Source of the DNA: Kordia jejudonensis
GTDB lineage: Bacteria > Bacteroidota > Bacteroidia > Flavobacteriales > Flavobacteriaceae
Reading direction: 5' to 3'
Assembly: GCF_001005315.1 (NCBI RefSeq)
Contig: NZ_LBMG01000041.1
Span: 1-63,649 of the forward strand
Length of the DNA stretch: 63,649 nt
Every line of letters begins with the position of its first letter. Position 1 is the first letter of the stretch. Shown here piece by piece: positions 54,163 through 63,605 of the stretch. The position numbers and the translations under genes are program-made. The notes beneath the pieces are model-generated. The model ran no database searches, was not told the origin of the DNA, and saw only the letters and a program-made list of their open reading frames with translations.

Positions 54163-54345
54163 GGTAATATTTGCTACTTTTGTTTCAGACTCACAAAGAT
54201 AAGTTTTAATTCACTATTTTACTTGAATTCACAATTATTTAGCAAAGTTTAACTCGATAATCGAGATTTATAGAAACCAATGCTTGATTCAATGTTTTTA
54301 AAGGTGGATTTCTCAGTATGTTTAACAAGATGTCCAAAATATTTT

Positions 54346-54843
54346 ATGAAGAAAATTTTATTGTTATCAGATACGCATAGTCACATAGACGATCAGATTT
54401 TGAAACATGTACAGTATGCTGATGAAGTATGGCATGCTGGCGATATTGGCGATTTGTCTGTGACGGACACCATTCAAAAATTAAAACCATTGCGCGGTGT
54501 GTATGGAAATATTGATGATGATAAAGCACGAATGGAATTTCCAGAACACAATCGGTTTATGTGCGAAGGTGTGGATGTTTGGATAACACATATTGGCGGC
54601 TATCCACATAAATATAATGTGCGTGTACGTGAAGAAATTCAGCAAAATCCTCCAAAATTGTTTATTTGTGGACATTCACATATTTTAAAAGTGATGTTTG
54701 ATAAAAAATTGGATTTGTTACACATGAATCCTGGCGCATGCGGAAAACATGGTTTTCATAAAGTACGGACCATGTTGCGCTTTGTGATTGATCAGGATAA
54801 AATTAAAGATTTGGAAATCATTGAACTTGCCAATCGATATTAG
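54346..54843 (+). CDS. YfcE/MJ0936-like metallophosphoesterase (165 aa)
   Basis: A calcineurin-fold phosphodiesterase with SDTHSH, HAGDIGD, GNIDDDKAR, WITHIGGYPHK and CGHSHILK supplying metal ligands, and NPGACGKHGFH. ATG 54346 (MKKILLLSDTHSH) fits the family start; an upstream in-frame reading to 54280 adds a spurious N-terminus. Cytosolic. Exact substrate unknown. Confidence 0.9.
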   Translation: MKKILLLSDTHSHIDDQILKHVQYADEVWHAGDIGDLSVTDTIQKLKPLRGVYGNIDDDKARMEFPEHNRFMCEGVDVWITHIGGYPHKYNVRVREEIQQNPPKLFICGHSHILKVMFDKKLDLLHMNPGACGKHGFHKVRTMLRFVIDQDKIKDLEIIELANRY

Positions 54844-54848
54844 AGGAT

Positions 54849-55208
54849 TTATTTTTTTACAACATCTTTTGCAACTTGATCGCCCCAATCTGCTATAGCT
54901 TTCACTACTGGAATCAACGTTTTTCCGAAATCTGTTAATGAATATACTACTTTTAAAGGTGGTTTTGTAGTATATACGGTGCGTGTAATTAATCCATCTT
55001 CTTCTAGTGATTTCAGCTGCAAACTTAGTGTGCGTTCGGTAACTGTTGGCATTACCTTTCTTAGTTCACTATATCGCAATTGTGTAGTTTGCAAGTGATA
55101 TAAAATTACAGTTTTCCACTTTCCGCCGATGACTCCCATTGTTAAACTTGTGCAACATGGATATTCTTTGTCATTAAAAATCAATATTTTAGATGTATTA
55201 TCTTTCAT
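54849..55208 (-). CDS. HxlR-family transcriptional regulator (119 aa)
   Basis: Winged-helix regulator of the MarR/DUF24-like HxlR family. Cys in the N-terminal YPCCTSLTMGVIGGKWKTVI, the helix TQLRYSELRKVMPTVTERTL and the wing EEDGLITRTVYTTKPPLKV match. HxlR proteins often sense aldehydes, quinones or redox stress through a Cys. It is divergently paired with the nitroreductase gene and a palindrome in the gap. Confidence 0.93.
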   Translation of the reverse strand: MKDNTSKILIFNDKEYPCCTSLTMGVIGGKWKTVILYHLQTTQLRYSELRKVMPTVTERTLSLQLKSLEEDGLITRTVYTTKPPLKVVYSLTDFGKTLIPVVKAIADWGDQVAKDVVKK

Positions 55209-55236
55209 AAATATGCACTATCATTTTTGACCGTTA

Positions 55237-55267
55237 TTGCAAAGGTAACAAACTATACTTATTTTTG
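55237..55267 (+). promoter_or_regulatory. Promoter of the nitroreductase gene
   Basis: TTG at 55237-55239, a 20-base spacer, and TATTTTTG at 55260-55267 fit the Bacteroidota TTG/TAnnTTTG promoter. It is next to the palindromic operator. Confidence 0.65.
55240..55247 (-). promoter_or_regulatory. Candidate -7 element of the hxlR gene
   Basis: TACCTTTG on the minus strand, 32 bases upstream of the HxlR ATG, fits TAnnTTTG. Confidence 0.5.
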
Positions 55268-55268
55268 C

Positions 55269-55287
55269 TACTATAAAAAATATAGTA
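55269..55287. promoter_or_regulatory. Palindromic operator in the hxlR-nitroreductase gap
   Basis: A perfect inverted repeat TACTATA-AAAAA-TATAGTA starts two bases after the nitroreductase -7 element, where a repressor would block transcription. Confidence 0.65.
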
Positions 55288-55311
55288 TAAAATTTTAAAA
55301 AATAGAATCCA

Positions 55312-55911
55312 ATGAGTTTTATTACATCAATGCAACAACGCTATACTACAAAAAAGTATAATGATTCAAAAAAGATTGCTGTTGAAAAAATAGAGGAATT
55401 AAAAGAAATTTTACGGCTAAGTCCTTCTTCTATAAACAGTCAACCATGGAAATTTACATTTGTTTCCGATAGTGAAGTCAAAGAAAAACTTTCAAAAGTT
55501 TCATGGCTTAATACTGAAAAAGTAGTGGATAGTGACACTGTAATTGTTTTTAGCAGAATTGACGATACTTCACTTTTTGAGCAACAAATTGAAGCAACAC
55601 TTCCAAAAGGTGCGGTAGATTATTACAAGGAATTTATAAAACCGAAGCCTGATGCAGAAATTAAAGCATGGTTTGACAAACAAGTGTATTTGTCCTTAGG
55701 TATTTTATTAAGTGCTTGCGCCGAAATGGGTATTGATGCTACGCCGATGGAAGGTATTGAACCTGACAATTATGATAAAATTTTAGGAATTAAAAATTAC
55801 AAAACATTGGCTGCGGTTGCTATAGGATATCGTCATGAAGATGATGGAAATCAACCAAGTAAAAATCCAAAATCTAGAAGAAATATCAGTGAAGTAGTTA
55901 AAACTGTTTAA
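55312..55911 (+). CDS. Nitroreductase family NAD(P)H oxidoreductase (199 aa)
   Basis: FMN-dependent oxidoreductase of the NfsB type. N-terminal RYTTKKYNDSKK, FMN motif LSPSSINSQPWKFTFVSD, and GIDATPMEGIEPDNYDKILG with AVAIGYRHEDD are typical. It should reduce nitroaromatics, quinones or flavins with two electrons. It is divergently paired with an HxlR regulator, a frequent combination for quinone or aldehyde response. A terminator follows. Confidence 0.92.
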   Translation: MSFITSMQQRYTTKKYNDSKKIAVEKIEELKEILRLSPSSINSQPWKFTFVSDSEVKEKLSKVSWLNTEKVVDSDTVIVFSRIDDTSLFEQQIEATLPKGAVDYYKEFIKPKPDAEIKAWFDKQVYLSLGILLSACAEMGIDATPMEGIEPDNYDKILGIKNYKTLAAVAIGYRHEDDGNQPSKNPKSRRNISEVVKTV

Positions 55912-55927
55912 AAATTAGCTGTTCATA

Positions 55928-55958
55928 AAAAAACTCCAAAGTTTTCACTTTGGAGTTT
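55928..55958. terminator. Bidirectional terminator between nitroreductase and DUF4293 genes
   Basis: AAACTCCAAAG/CTTTGGAGTTT with a six-base loop; the T run is better on the minus strand. Confidence 0.8.
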
Positions 55959-55989
55959 CTTACGCACTAATATTACTAAGATGTTAGGT

Positions 55990-56400
55990 TTATCGTAATC
56001 GATCTACAGATTTTACAAGATCTTCATCCTTTTTTATTGCTCGGTTTGCGAGCACTAATAAAACGATAGAAATAATAGGTAGAATGATCCCAATACCTTT
56101 CTCTGAGATTTCCATCTCTCCAGATAAATTTAGCATTCGATATACAAATACTCCTAATAAAATAAGGTTAAATATGTTGTTGAAACGATTCAACACAAAT
56201 TGTAATTTTCTATTTTTAAACATAAAGATAGTGATCAGGGCAAGTACCGCTGAAGCCATGAACAAACCTAATAACAAAAGGTCATCTTTTGCAAAAACGA
56301 TTGTTCCATCTGCTAGTGTATATAAACTGAATATAAATGTCAGTCCACCACTAATTGCAGCAACTAATAACATGTAAACAGTTTGTATTCTTTGGATCAT
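55990..56400 (-). CDS. DUF4293 family membrane protein (136 aa)
   Basis: Four membrane helices and the N-terminal MIQRIQTVYMLLVAAISGGL are the hallmark of DUF4293, a Bacteroidota family of unknown role that is usually beside rho, as here (divergent). The C-terminal tail ANRAIKKDEDLVKSVDRLR is typical of the family. Confidence 0.9.
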   Translation of the reverse strand: MIQRIQTVYMLLVAAISGGLTFIFSLYTLADGTIVFAKDDLLLLGLFMASAVLALITIFMFKNRKLQFVLNRFNNIFNLILLGVFVYRMLNLSGEMEISEKGIGIILPIISIVLLVLANRAIKKDEDLVKSVDRLR

Positions 56401-56417
56401 ATCTTAAAATTGGATCA

Positions 56418-56425
56418 CAAAAATA
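56418..56425 (-). promoter_or_regulatory. Candidate -7 element for the DUF4293 gene
   Basis: TATTTTTG on the minus strand, 18 bases before the ATG. Confidence 0.5.
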
Positions 56426-56463
56426 ATAGTTCTTTTCATAAAATACTATTTTGTTTATTAAAA

Positions 56464-56471
56464 TAAATTTG
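56464..56471 (+). promoter_or_regulatory. Candidate -7 element for rho
   Basis: TAAATTTG fits TAnnTTTG and would leave a leader of about 100 bases before rho, room for autoregulation. Confidence 0.45.
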
Positions 56472-56580
56472 TATTATTGCATAGACATATCATAATCTAT
56501 TGCTACTAATAGATTTACACACTTCATACGAGTATTTTATCACTCAATTTTTCAAACTATAATTCATTACAGCCATATAA

Positions 56581-58296
56581 ATGTTAGAAATTTCAGAATT
56601 AAAGAGCAAAAAGCTTCCAGAATTGCAGGAAATTGCCAAGACTTTATCCGTTCCAAAATACAGAACTTTAAAGAAATTAGATTTAATTTATAAAATATTA
56701 GATCTTCAAGCTAGCAATCCTGAATCGGTAGCGCCAATTACAAAATCTGAATCAAAACCTACGGAAGATTCAACTCCAAAACAGCGAAAGCGAATCAAAA
56801 GAGAGCCAAATCAACGTACTGAGAAAAAACCAACTACACAAGCAGCGCCACAACAAAGCAAACCTGAAGTTAAAGTTGAAGCTAAAACTGAAACTAAAGC
56901 TGCTGAAAAGCCAAGTGCACCGCAAGCACCAAAACAAAACAAACCTGTTCGTAAGCAAGCTGATAAGAGTCAAAAAAATACAGCGCCACATTCTAAAAAG
57001 GATGATAACAAAAAAGCTGGAAACGATTCTTCAGATACTAATAATAAGCAACAGAACAACAACAATCAAAAGCACAACAATAAAAAAGATCATTCTAACA
57101 AACACAACAAGAAAGATCATTCTAACAAAAATAATGGAAACAAAGATCAGCGCAACCGTTACCGCGAGCCTGATTTTGAGTTTGATGGTATTATAGAAAG
57201 TGAAGGTGTGTTAGACATCATGCAAGATGGTTATGGTTTTCTAAGATCATCTGATTACAACTATTTATCGTCTCCTGATGATATTTATGTATCACAATCG
57301 CAAATTCGTTTGTTCGGATTGAAGACAGGAGATACGGTTTTAGGAATTGTACGACCTCCAAAAGAAGGAGAAAAATATTTCCCTTTAATTAAAGTGAGTA
57401 AAATTAACGGTTTGGATCCGCAAGTTGTACGAGATAGAGTTGCATTTGAGCATTTGACACCATTATTTCCAGATGAAAAATTCAATTTAGCAGAACGTCA
57501 AAGTACTATATCGACACGTATTATTGATTTGTTTTCTCCTATCGGGAAAGGACAAAGAGGAATGATTGTATCGCAACCAAAAACGGGTAAAACCATGTTA
57601 TTGAAAGATGTTGCAAATGCAATTGCGGCAAATCATCCTGAAGTATATCAAATTATTCTACTGATTGACGAACGTCCTGAAGAAGTTACAGACATGCAAC
57701 GTAATGTAAAAGGAGAAGTAATTGCCTCTACATTTGATAAAGAAGCAACAGATCACGTAAAAGTGGCTAATATTGTATTGGAAAAAGCAAAACGCTTGGT
57801 AGAATGTGGGCATGATGTAGTAATCTTATTAGATTCTATTACACGACTTGCTAGAGCCTACAATACAGTGCAACCTGCTTCTGGTAAAATATTGAGTGGT
57901 GGTGTGGATGCAAATGCATTACACAAGCCAAAACGATTCTTTGGAGCCGCTAGAAATATTGAAGGCGGCGGATCATTATCTATCATTGCAACAGCATTGA
58001 CGGAAACTGGTTCTAAGATGGATGAAGTAATCTTTGAAGAATTCAAAGGAACTGGTAACATGGAACTTCAATTGGATCGTAAGATTTCTAACCGAAGAAT
58101 TTTCCCTGCTATTGACCTTACTTCTTCAAGTACACGTAGAGATGATTTATTACTCAATGAAAACACCATTCAGCGTATGTGGGTAATGCGTAAATACTTG
58201 GCAGATATGAATCCTGTTGAAGCAATGGAATTCATTAACCAACGTATAAAACAAACTAGAAACAACGAAGAGTTTTTACTCTCTATGAATGCGTAG
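56581..58296 (+). CDS. rho: Transcription termination factor Rho
   Basis: RNA-dependent ATPase helicase of 571 residues, longer than E. coli Rho (419). The Rho N-terminal helical part ([20 protein letters not shown]) is followed by a disordered, Lys/Asn/Gln-rich insert (about residues 55-195, with [16 protein letters not shown]) before the RNA-binding cold-shock domain ([20 protein letters not shown]). The ATPase core has Walker [10 protein letters not shown] and [16 protein letters not shown]. Such long basic inserts are typical in Bacteroidota and may aid RNA binding or phase separation. It is followed by a strong terminator. Confidence 0.97.
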   Translation: MLEISELKSKKLPELQEIAKTLSVPKYRTLKKLDLIYKILDLQASNPESVAPITKSESKPTEDSTPKQRKRIKREPNQRTEKKPTTQAAPQQSKPEVKVEAKTETKAAEKPSAPQAPKQNKPVRKQADKSQKNTAPHSKKDDNKKAGNDSSDTNNKQQNNNNQKHNNKKDHSNKHNKKDHSNKNNGNKDQRNRYREPDFEFDGIIESEGVLDIMQDGYGFLRSSDYNYLSSPDDIYVSQSQIRLFGLKTGDTVLGIVRPPKEGEKYFPLIKVSKINGLDPQVVRDRVAFEHLTPLFPDEKFNLAERQSTISTRIIDLFSPIGKGQRGMIVSQPKTGKTMLLKDVANAIAANHPEVYQIILLIDERPEEVTDMQRNVKGEVIASTFDKEATDHVKVANIVLEKAKRLVECGHDVVILLDSITRLARAYNTVQPASGKILSGGVDANALHKPKRFFGAARNIEGGGSLSIIATALTETGSKMDEVIFEEFKGTGNMELQLDRKISNRRIFPAIDLTSSSTRRDDLLLNENTIQRMWVMRKYLADMNPVEAMEFINQRIKQTRNNEEFLLSMNA

Positions 58297-58422
58297 CATT
58301 TAGGAAAAATGATAATGAATTTTTTCGTTCCGTAGCGCTGCTATGAGACAAAAAAATCTTTCAACAGAACTTAGAACTGCTAATTTTCGTCTAAATCCGA
58401 AAAGTTTAAACGAGTTCAATAT

Positions 58423-58459
58423 AAAAAAGCTACTTACAATTGTGTAAGTAGCTTTTTTT
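58423..58459 (+). terminator. Terminator after rho
   Basis: AAAGCTACTTACA/TGTAAGTAGCTTT with ATTG loop, flanked by A and T runs. Confidence 0.88.
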
Positions 58460-58491
58460 GTATTCTAGGTTTTTTAGGTAAAGTGTACGCA

Positions 58492-58518
58492 TAAAAAAAA
58501 CTCCAACTAAGTTGGAGT
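58492..58518 (-). terminator. Terminator of rpsT
   Basis: ACTCCAAC-TAA-GTTGGAGT followed by eight T on the minus strand. Confidence 0.85.
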
Positions 58519-58550
58519 CATTGTATATCTAAGTAAACGTTATAATACTC

Positions 58551-58802
58551 TTATAATGCGCCTACGTGCTTAGCAAGTTTCGATTTTAAGTTAGCTGCTT
58601 TATTATCATGGATAATGTTACGCTTTGCTAATTTATCAATCATAGAAGCTACTGAAGAAAATAAAGTTTCAGCTTCTTTCTTATCTGTAACGCTTCTCAA
58701 TTTCTTAATTGCATTACGAGTTGTTTTGTGCTGATACTTGTTTCTTAAACGCTTAGACTCGTTGCTTCTAATTCTTTTTAATGCTGACTTGTGATTTGCC
58801 AT
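58551..58802 (-). CDS. rpsT: 30S ribosomal protein S20 (bS20)
   Basis: An 83-residue helical basic protein ([57 protein letters not shown]) that binds 16S rRNA. It lies 40 bases downstream of two tRNA-Glu genes on the same strand. Confidence 0.96.
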   Translation of the reverse strand: MANHKSALKRIRSNESKRLRNKYQHKTTRNAIKKLRSVTDKKEAETLFSSVASMIDKLAKRNIIHDNKAANLKSKLAKHVGAL

Positions 58803-58841
58803 CTCTCTTTTTAATTAATCTTTTTTAAACTAAATGTTTAG

Positions 58842-58913
58842 TAGCCCGTAGGGGATTCGAACCCCTGTTACCAGGATGAAAACCTGGCGTCCTAACCCCT
58901 AGACGAACGGGCC
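58842..58913 (-). tRNA. tRNA-Glu (TTC), copy 2 in transcription order
   Basis: A 72-nt cloverleaf, acceptor GGCCCGT/ACGGGCT with G-U at the first pair, anticodon stem CCAGG/CCTGG with loop TTTTCAT giving TTC. Identical to the copy at 58986. Confidence 0.95.
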
Positions 58914-58985
58914 ATCATTTTTCAATGAGGATGCAAATTTAATTTAATAATTAATATTTGCAAATAAACTGACAGAAAAAATTTG

Positions 58986-59057
58986 TAGCCCGTAGGGGAT
59001 TCGAACCCCTGTTACCAGGATGAAAACCTGGCGTCCTAACCCCTAGACGAACGGGCC
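58986..59057 (-). tRNA. tRNA-Glu (TTC), copy 1 in transcription order
   Basis: Identical 72-nt gene 72 bases from the other copy. Tandem identical tRNA genes suggest recent duplication or gene conversion. Confidence 0.95.
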
Positions 59058-59134
59058 ATTATTTCTGTTAGCGGATGCAAAAATACAACTATTTTTATAT
59101 GCTCCAAGTATTTTTAAAAGTTTTTTTCTTTTTT

Positions 59135-60613
59135 TTAATATGCCTTGGCAAATAAAACTCTTTTCGTTGAATTCTGACCCGAATATACACATTTTCCTTC
59201 TTCTTCCAAAGCTTCTAATGGAATACATCTAATTGTTGCTTTTGTAAGCTCTTTAATCTTGTTTTCCGTTTCAGCAGTTCCATCCCAATGCGCAGATACG
59301 AAACCTCCCTTAGTATCAATGACTTGCTTAAATTCTTCGAAGGTATCTACGCTAGTTGTATGAGCTGTTTGATAGTTTTTAGCTTTGTTAAATAATTCTT
59401 CTTGAATTGTTTCTAAAAGACTTAAAACTGTCTCAACAGCATCTTTTTGTGCTACCGATTGTTTTTCAAATGTATCTCTTCTGGCAATTTCCAGTGTTCC
59501 ATTTTCTAAATCTCTTGCTCCTAAAGCAACTCGTAATGGCACACCTTTTAATTCCCATTCAGCAAATTTGGCTCCTGGACGTAGCGTGTCTCGCTTATCA
59601 AACTTAATTGAAACTCCTTTTGCTTTTAACGCATCCCCTATTTCATTTACTTTTTCGGCAATAGCTTCAAATTGTTCTTCGTTTTTATATATAGGAACAA
59701 ATACAACTTGTATTGGCGCTAATTTTGGAGGTAATACCAATCCTGCATCATCACTATGTGTCATGATCAAACCGCCCATTAATCGCGTAGAAACTCCCCA
59801 AGAAGTTGCCCAGACTAATTCTTGTTTTCCTTCTTTCGTTACATATTTTACATCAAAGGCCTCTGCGAAGTTTTGTCCTAAAAAGTGTGATGTTCCTGCC
59901 TGTAACGCTTTTCCATCTTGCATTAAAGCTTCTATAGTATACGTTTCTAGTGCGCCTGCAAAACGTTCACTTTCCGTCTTTACTCCTTTTACGACTGGCA
60001 TTGCCATAAAATCTTCAGCAAACTCAGCATATACTCTTTGCATTTGTGCTGACTCGGCTACTGCTTCGGCTTTAGTTGCATGCGCAGTATGTCCTTCTTG
60101 CCATAAAAATTCAGCAGTTCTTAAAAATAAACGTGTTCGCATTTCCCAACGCACAACATTTGCCCACTGATTAATTAAAATAGGTAAATCTCTATAGGAT
60201 TGAATCCAATTTTTATAAGTATTCCAAATAATGGCTTCACTTGTAGGTCTAACAATAAGCTCTTCTTGAAGTTTTGCTTCAGGATCAACCATCAGCTTTC
60301 CTTCTTCATCTGGATTTGTTTTTAATCGATAATGTGTCACTACTGCACACTCTTTTGCAAAGCCTTCTGCGTTTTTTTCTTCCGCTTCAAAAAGGCTTTT
60401 TGGCACAAATAATGGAAAATATGCATTTTCATGTCCTGTTTCTTTAAACATTTTATCAAGTTGAGCTTGCATTTTTTCCCAAATTGCATAGCCATATGGC
60501 TTAATTACCATACAACCTCTTACTGCTGAATTCTCAGCTAAATCAGCCTTTACGACCAGTTCATTATACCATTTTGAGTAATCGTCACTTCGCTTTGTTA
60601 ATTTCTTGCTCAT
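59135..60613 (-). CDS. proS: Prolyl-tRNA synthetase (archaeal/eukaryote-like type)
   Basis: A 492-residue class II synthetase lacking the large editing insertion of the bacterial type. Motif 2 and 3 segments are visible ([37 protein letters not shown]), with [20 protein letters not shown] and the C-terminal Tyr of the eukaryote-like form (KAY). It attaches proline to tRNA. Bacteroidota normally have this type. It diverges from the lipoprotein gene. Confidence 0.95.
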   Translation of the reverse strand: MSKKLTKRSDDYSKWYNELVVKADLAENSAVRGCMVIKPYGYAIWEKMQAQLDKMFKETGHENAYFPLFVPKSLFEAEEKNAEGFAKECAVVTHYRLKTNPDEEGKLMVDPEAKLQEELIVRPTSEAIIWNTYKNWIQSYRDLPILINQWANVVRWEMRTRLFLRTAEFLWQEGHTAHATKAEAVAESAQMQRVYAEFAEDFMAMPVVKGVKTESERFAGALETYTIEALMQDGKALQAGTSHFLGQNFAEAFDVKYVTKEGKQELVWATSWGVSTRLMGGLIMTHSDDAGLVLPPKLAPIQVVFVPIYKNEEQFEAIAEKVNEIGDALKAKGVSIKFDKRDTLRPGAKFAEWELKGVPLRVALGARDLENGTLEIARRDTFEKQSVAQKDAVETVLSLLETIQEELFNKAKNYQTAHTTSVDTFEEFKQVIDTKGGFVSAHWDGTAETENKIKELTKATIRCIPLEALEEEGKCVYSGQNSTKRVLFAKAY

Positions 60614-60677
60614 TCTTAGTAGTTTGGCACAAATATTGTGATTATGTTAAATAAAAAATAGTTTCGACAAAACTAAC

Positions 60678-60685
60678 TATTTTTG
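60678..60685 (+). promoter_or_regulatory. Candidate -7 element (TATTTTTG) for the Gly-rich lipoprotein
   Basis: A perfect TAnnTTTG match 27 bases before ATG 60713; it overlaps a spurious TTG start at 60683 and so supports the ATG. Confidence 0.6.
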
Positions 60686-60712
60686 TATTGTTCAACAATT
60701 AATTTTAGGAAT

Positions 60713-61702
60713 ATGCGAGTTATTTACTATTTACAAAACAACATAAGAGCTATACATATTTTAGCCATCTCATTTTTGACCTTAACATCGTGCGGAACTT
60801 ATCAACAAGCCTCGTATGATGATGACGGAATTTACGGTTCTGAGCAGCAACGCAGACAAACTACAGAAGTTGCAAATACGAATAATAACAATAATAATGC
60901 ATATCAAAATTATTTTGAACAGAAGTCTTTAGAAGCGGATGATCGTTACGGAGAAGTATTTACGGATATAGACTCCTACTCTAGTCAAGAAAATTTAGAT
61001 GCACAAACAGATACGGAAGCTGTTGGTTACTCTGAAGGATATTCTCCTTGGGGAGATGAAACTGATGATGTAATCATTAATGTATATTCAAATCCAATTG
61101 GTTTTGGAGGAGGATGGGGCTTTAATCGTTGGGGCTGGGGCTTCAATAGATGGGGCTTTAATGGTTTTGGAAATAACTGGGGATTTGGTTTCGGTGGAGC
61201 TTTTTGGGATCCATTCTGGGATCCTTTCTGGGGACCTGGGTTATTTAATCCATATTTTGGGTATGGCGGATTTTACGGACGTCCATTTTTTAATAACCGC
61301 TTTGGAAATGGAGGATATTATGCATTCAACAGAGGAAGAAGAGGGAATTATTATAGAAATGGGAATTTAGTTGGTAGAAACGGAAACTCAGCATATTCAA
61401 GAAGAGGAAATAACAACTATAGCAGAAGATATAATGCTTCTCGCTCATCAAGAAGAAATAACGCTCGTGCAACTCGCTCAAACACACGAACGATAAGATC
61501 TACTCAAAATACAAGAACACGCAACAACACTAGAGTTACTCGAAACAATACACGTACACGATCGAATACTCGTTCAACTAGAAGCACAAGAAATAGTAAT
61601 TTTAGAAGCAATAGTTCATCGAGAAGTTCATCATTTAGATCATCAGGTGGTGGAAGATCCGGTGGTGGAAGATCTGGCGGCGGTCGTGGAGGAAGAGGTT
61701 AA
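60713..61702 (+). CDS. Gly/Asn/Arg-rich low-complexity lipoprotein (329 aa)
   Basis: The signal peptide ends in a lipobox (FLTLTSCGTYQQ). The mature part has an acidic/Gln-Asn N-terminal third (TEVANTNNNNNNAYQNYFEQ), an aromatic/Gly-rich middle (GFGGGWGFNRWGWGFNRWGF, about residues 130-210) and a strongly basic C-terminus of Arg/Ser/Asn/Gly (RRNNARATRSNTRTIRST; RSGGGRGGRG). No named family recognised; vitellogenin-like naming in databases is only compositional. It may be a surface or periplasmic adhesive protein. It is followed by the porin on the same strand after 56 bases and may share a transcript. ATG 60713 was chosen from the lipobox distance and promoter. Confidence 0.78.
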   Translation: MRVIYYLQNNIRAIHILAISFLTLTSCGTYQQASYDDDGIYGSEQQRRQTTEVANTNNNNNNAYQNYFEQKSLEADDRYGEVFTDIDSYSSQENLDAQTDTEAVGYSEGYSPWGDETDDVIINVYSNPIGFGGGWGFNRWGWGFNRWGFNGFGNNWGFGFGGAFWDPFWDPFWGPGLFNPYFGYGGFYGRPFFNNRFGNGGYYAFNRGRRGNYYRNGNLVGRNGNSAYSRRGNNNYSRRYNASRSSRRNNARATRSNTRTIRSTQNTRTRNNTRVTRNNTRTRSNTRSTRSTRNSNFRSNSSSRSSSFRSSGGGRSGGGRSGGGRGGRG

Positions 61703-61758
61703 ATCCAAGACTTCAAATTATAGTATCTTTTTAAAAATATAGAATCAAAAAACAAATT

Positions 61759-63279
61759 ATGAAAAAAGTATTCATGCTATTCATAGGTGTATTATCTATG
61801 CAAATAGGTAACGCCCAAAATATAAATGATGTCGTTCGCTTTTCAACTGAAAATATAAACGGAACAGCTCGTTTTAGAGCTATGAGTGGAGCTTTCGGAG
61901 CTCTAGGTGGAGATTTCTCTGCATTTACTATAAATCCTGCTGGATCTGCTGTTTTCTCAAATAGTGAAACCGCAATTACCTTAAGTAATTATAATAATGA
62001 TAACCAAACTTCTTATTTTGGAACACTTTCTAATAGAGAAGAATCAGAATTCGATTTGAATCAAGCTGGAATTGTTTTTGTTATCAATGATATAAGAGAT
62101 TCCAATTGGAATAAAATCACTTTGGGGATTAATGTTCAAAATAATGATAATTATTATAATAATTATTTTGCAACTGGACAAAATACATCAAGCGGAATAG
62201 GTGATTACTTTAATTTTTATGCAGATGGTCAATTGTTGGGAAATATTGCTCAATTACCTGGTGAGACAGACACGGAAACGTATTTAATTTTGGGAGAAGA
62301 TTTTGGATTTGCAGCACAACAAGCATTTTTAGGATATGAAGGATTTGTTATTAATCCTGATGATCCAAATGATACAAATACGGCCTACAGTCCTAATGCA
62401 AATTATGATGCTGGAGCGAATCATGACTATATCGTACAAACTTCAGGTTTTAACAGAAAATACACTTTTAATATTGGAGCACAATTTCAAAACAATTGGT
62501 ATTTTGGATTTAGCGTTAACTCTCATGATGTTGATTACAGAGAACGTAGAGTTTTAATTGAAACACCTGTAGATACAGACTCAGGATTACAATATGCTGA
62601 ATTTTCAAATGAATTATATACATTTGGTTCTGGTATTTCATTCCAATTTGGAGCTATTTATAAGTTAAAAAATCTTCGCGTAGGAGCATCATACCAATCT
62701 CCTACTTGGTATAATTTAAATGACGAATTGATTCAAGGATTAAGCACCGATTTTAGAGATCCTAATAGTACTAATGATATTTTAAGAAGAGATATTTTTC
62801 CTAATGTAGTAAACGCATATAGAGAACACCAAATAACTACTCCTGCAGTATTTACAGGAAGTTTAGCATACGTATTTGGCAAAAAAGGATTAATTAGTTT
62901 TGATTATGCCGTAAAAGATTTTGCGAATGCAAAGTTACGCCCTGACAATGATTTCTTTGTGGCAAATGGTAATATCGCTAATGAATTGCAAGCTGCCGCT
63001 ACTTATAGACTTGGTGGAGAATATAGAATAAAAAAGTTTAGCTTACGAGGTGGATATAGATTTCAAGAAAGTCCATACGAAAATGGAACAACAGTTGGAG
63101 ATTTAGAAGGATATTCTTTAGGATTAGGATATAATTTTGGAAGTATGTCCGTAGATATCGCCTACGATAGAAGCGAACAAACGAACAACACACAACTTTT
63201 TCAGGTTGGTTTAGTCGATACTGCTACAATCAATAACATAAATTCAAATATAGCTTTATCGCTTTCCTTTAAATTATAA
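61759..63279 (+). CDS. OmpP1/FadL-type outer-membrane transport protein (506 aa)
   Basis: Signal peptide MKKVFMLFIGVLSMQIGNAQ. The N-terminal ARFRAMSGAFGALGGDFSAF and NPAGSAVFSNSE are the OmpP1/FadL/TodX family signature (the hatch region). About fourteen strands follow and the protein ends in SLSFKL. It should let hydrophobic compounds cross the outer membrane. It ends just before a terminator. Confidence 0.9.
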   Translation: MKKVFMLFIGVLSMQIGNAQNINDVVRFSTENINGTARFRAMSGAFGALGGDFSAFTINPAGSAVFSNSETAITLSNYNNDNQTSYFGTLSNREESEFDLNQAGIVFVINDIRDSNWNKITLGINVQNNDNYYNNYFATGQNTSSGIGDYFNFYADGQLLGNIAQLPGETDTETYLILGEDFGFAAQQAFLGYEGFVINPDDPNDTNTAYSPNANYDAGANHDYIVQTSGFNRKYTFNIGAQFQNNWYFGFSVNSHDVDYRERRVLIETPVDTDSGLQYAEFSNELYTFGSGISFQFGAIYKLKNLRVGASYQSPTWYNLNDELIQGLSTDFRDPNSTNDILRRDIFPNVVNAYREHQITTPAVFTGSLAYVFGKKGLISFDYAVKDFANAKLRPDNDFFVANGNIANELQAAATYRLGGEYRIKKFSLRGGYRFQESPYENGTTVGDLEGYSLGLGYNFGSMSVDIAYDRSEQTNNTQLFQVGLVDTATINNINSNIALSLSFKL

Positions 63280-63307
63280 AACATACATATCAATTGAATA
63301 TGATAGA

Positions 63308-63340
63308 AGAGTCTCATTAAAATTATGAGGCTCTTTTTTT
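63308..63340 (+). terminator. Terminator after the OmpP1/FadL-like gene
   Basis: AGAGTCTCAT/ATGAGGCTCT, one wobble, followed by a T run. Confidence 0.85.
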
Positions 63341-63503
63341 ATCTACATACTTTTTTACTACGTATTATTAGAAAAAACAAAACCGTATTCTTTAATTTCA
63401 TCTACATCTAATAAATCTTAAATCATTACATATTGGAATCTTGAAACAACTAAAACATAATAGTGTTTAAAGAAAAAATCATATTCAAAATTTACTGTGA
63501 TAT

Positions 63504-63537
63504 AAAAAACCGAAGACAAAATGACTTCGGTTTTTTT
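63504..63537. terminator. Second terminator (likely for the minus-strand gene at the right edge)
   Basis: AAAAAACCGAAG/CTTCGGTTTTTT with a nine-base loop. The stretch 63280-63605 holds no gene. Confidence 0.75.
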
Positions 63538-63605
63538 ATGATTTCTCTTTTCTCTCTTTTCTTTATTCTTTATTCTTTTCTCTATTTTCTCACTTCAACA
63601 GAAAC

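Noticed and set aside
60683-60712. TTG start ten codons upstream of the Gly-rich lipoprotein
   Set aside because: It overlaps the -7 promoter element; ATG 60713 gives a normal lipoprotein signal.
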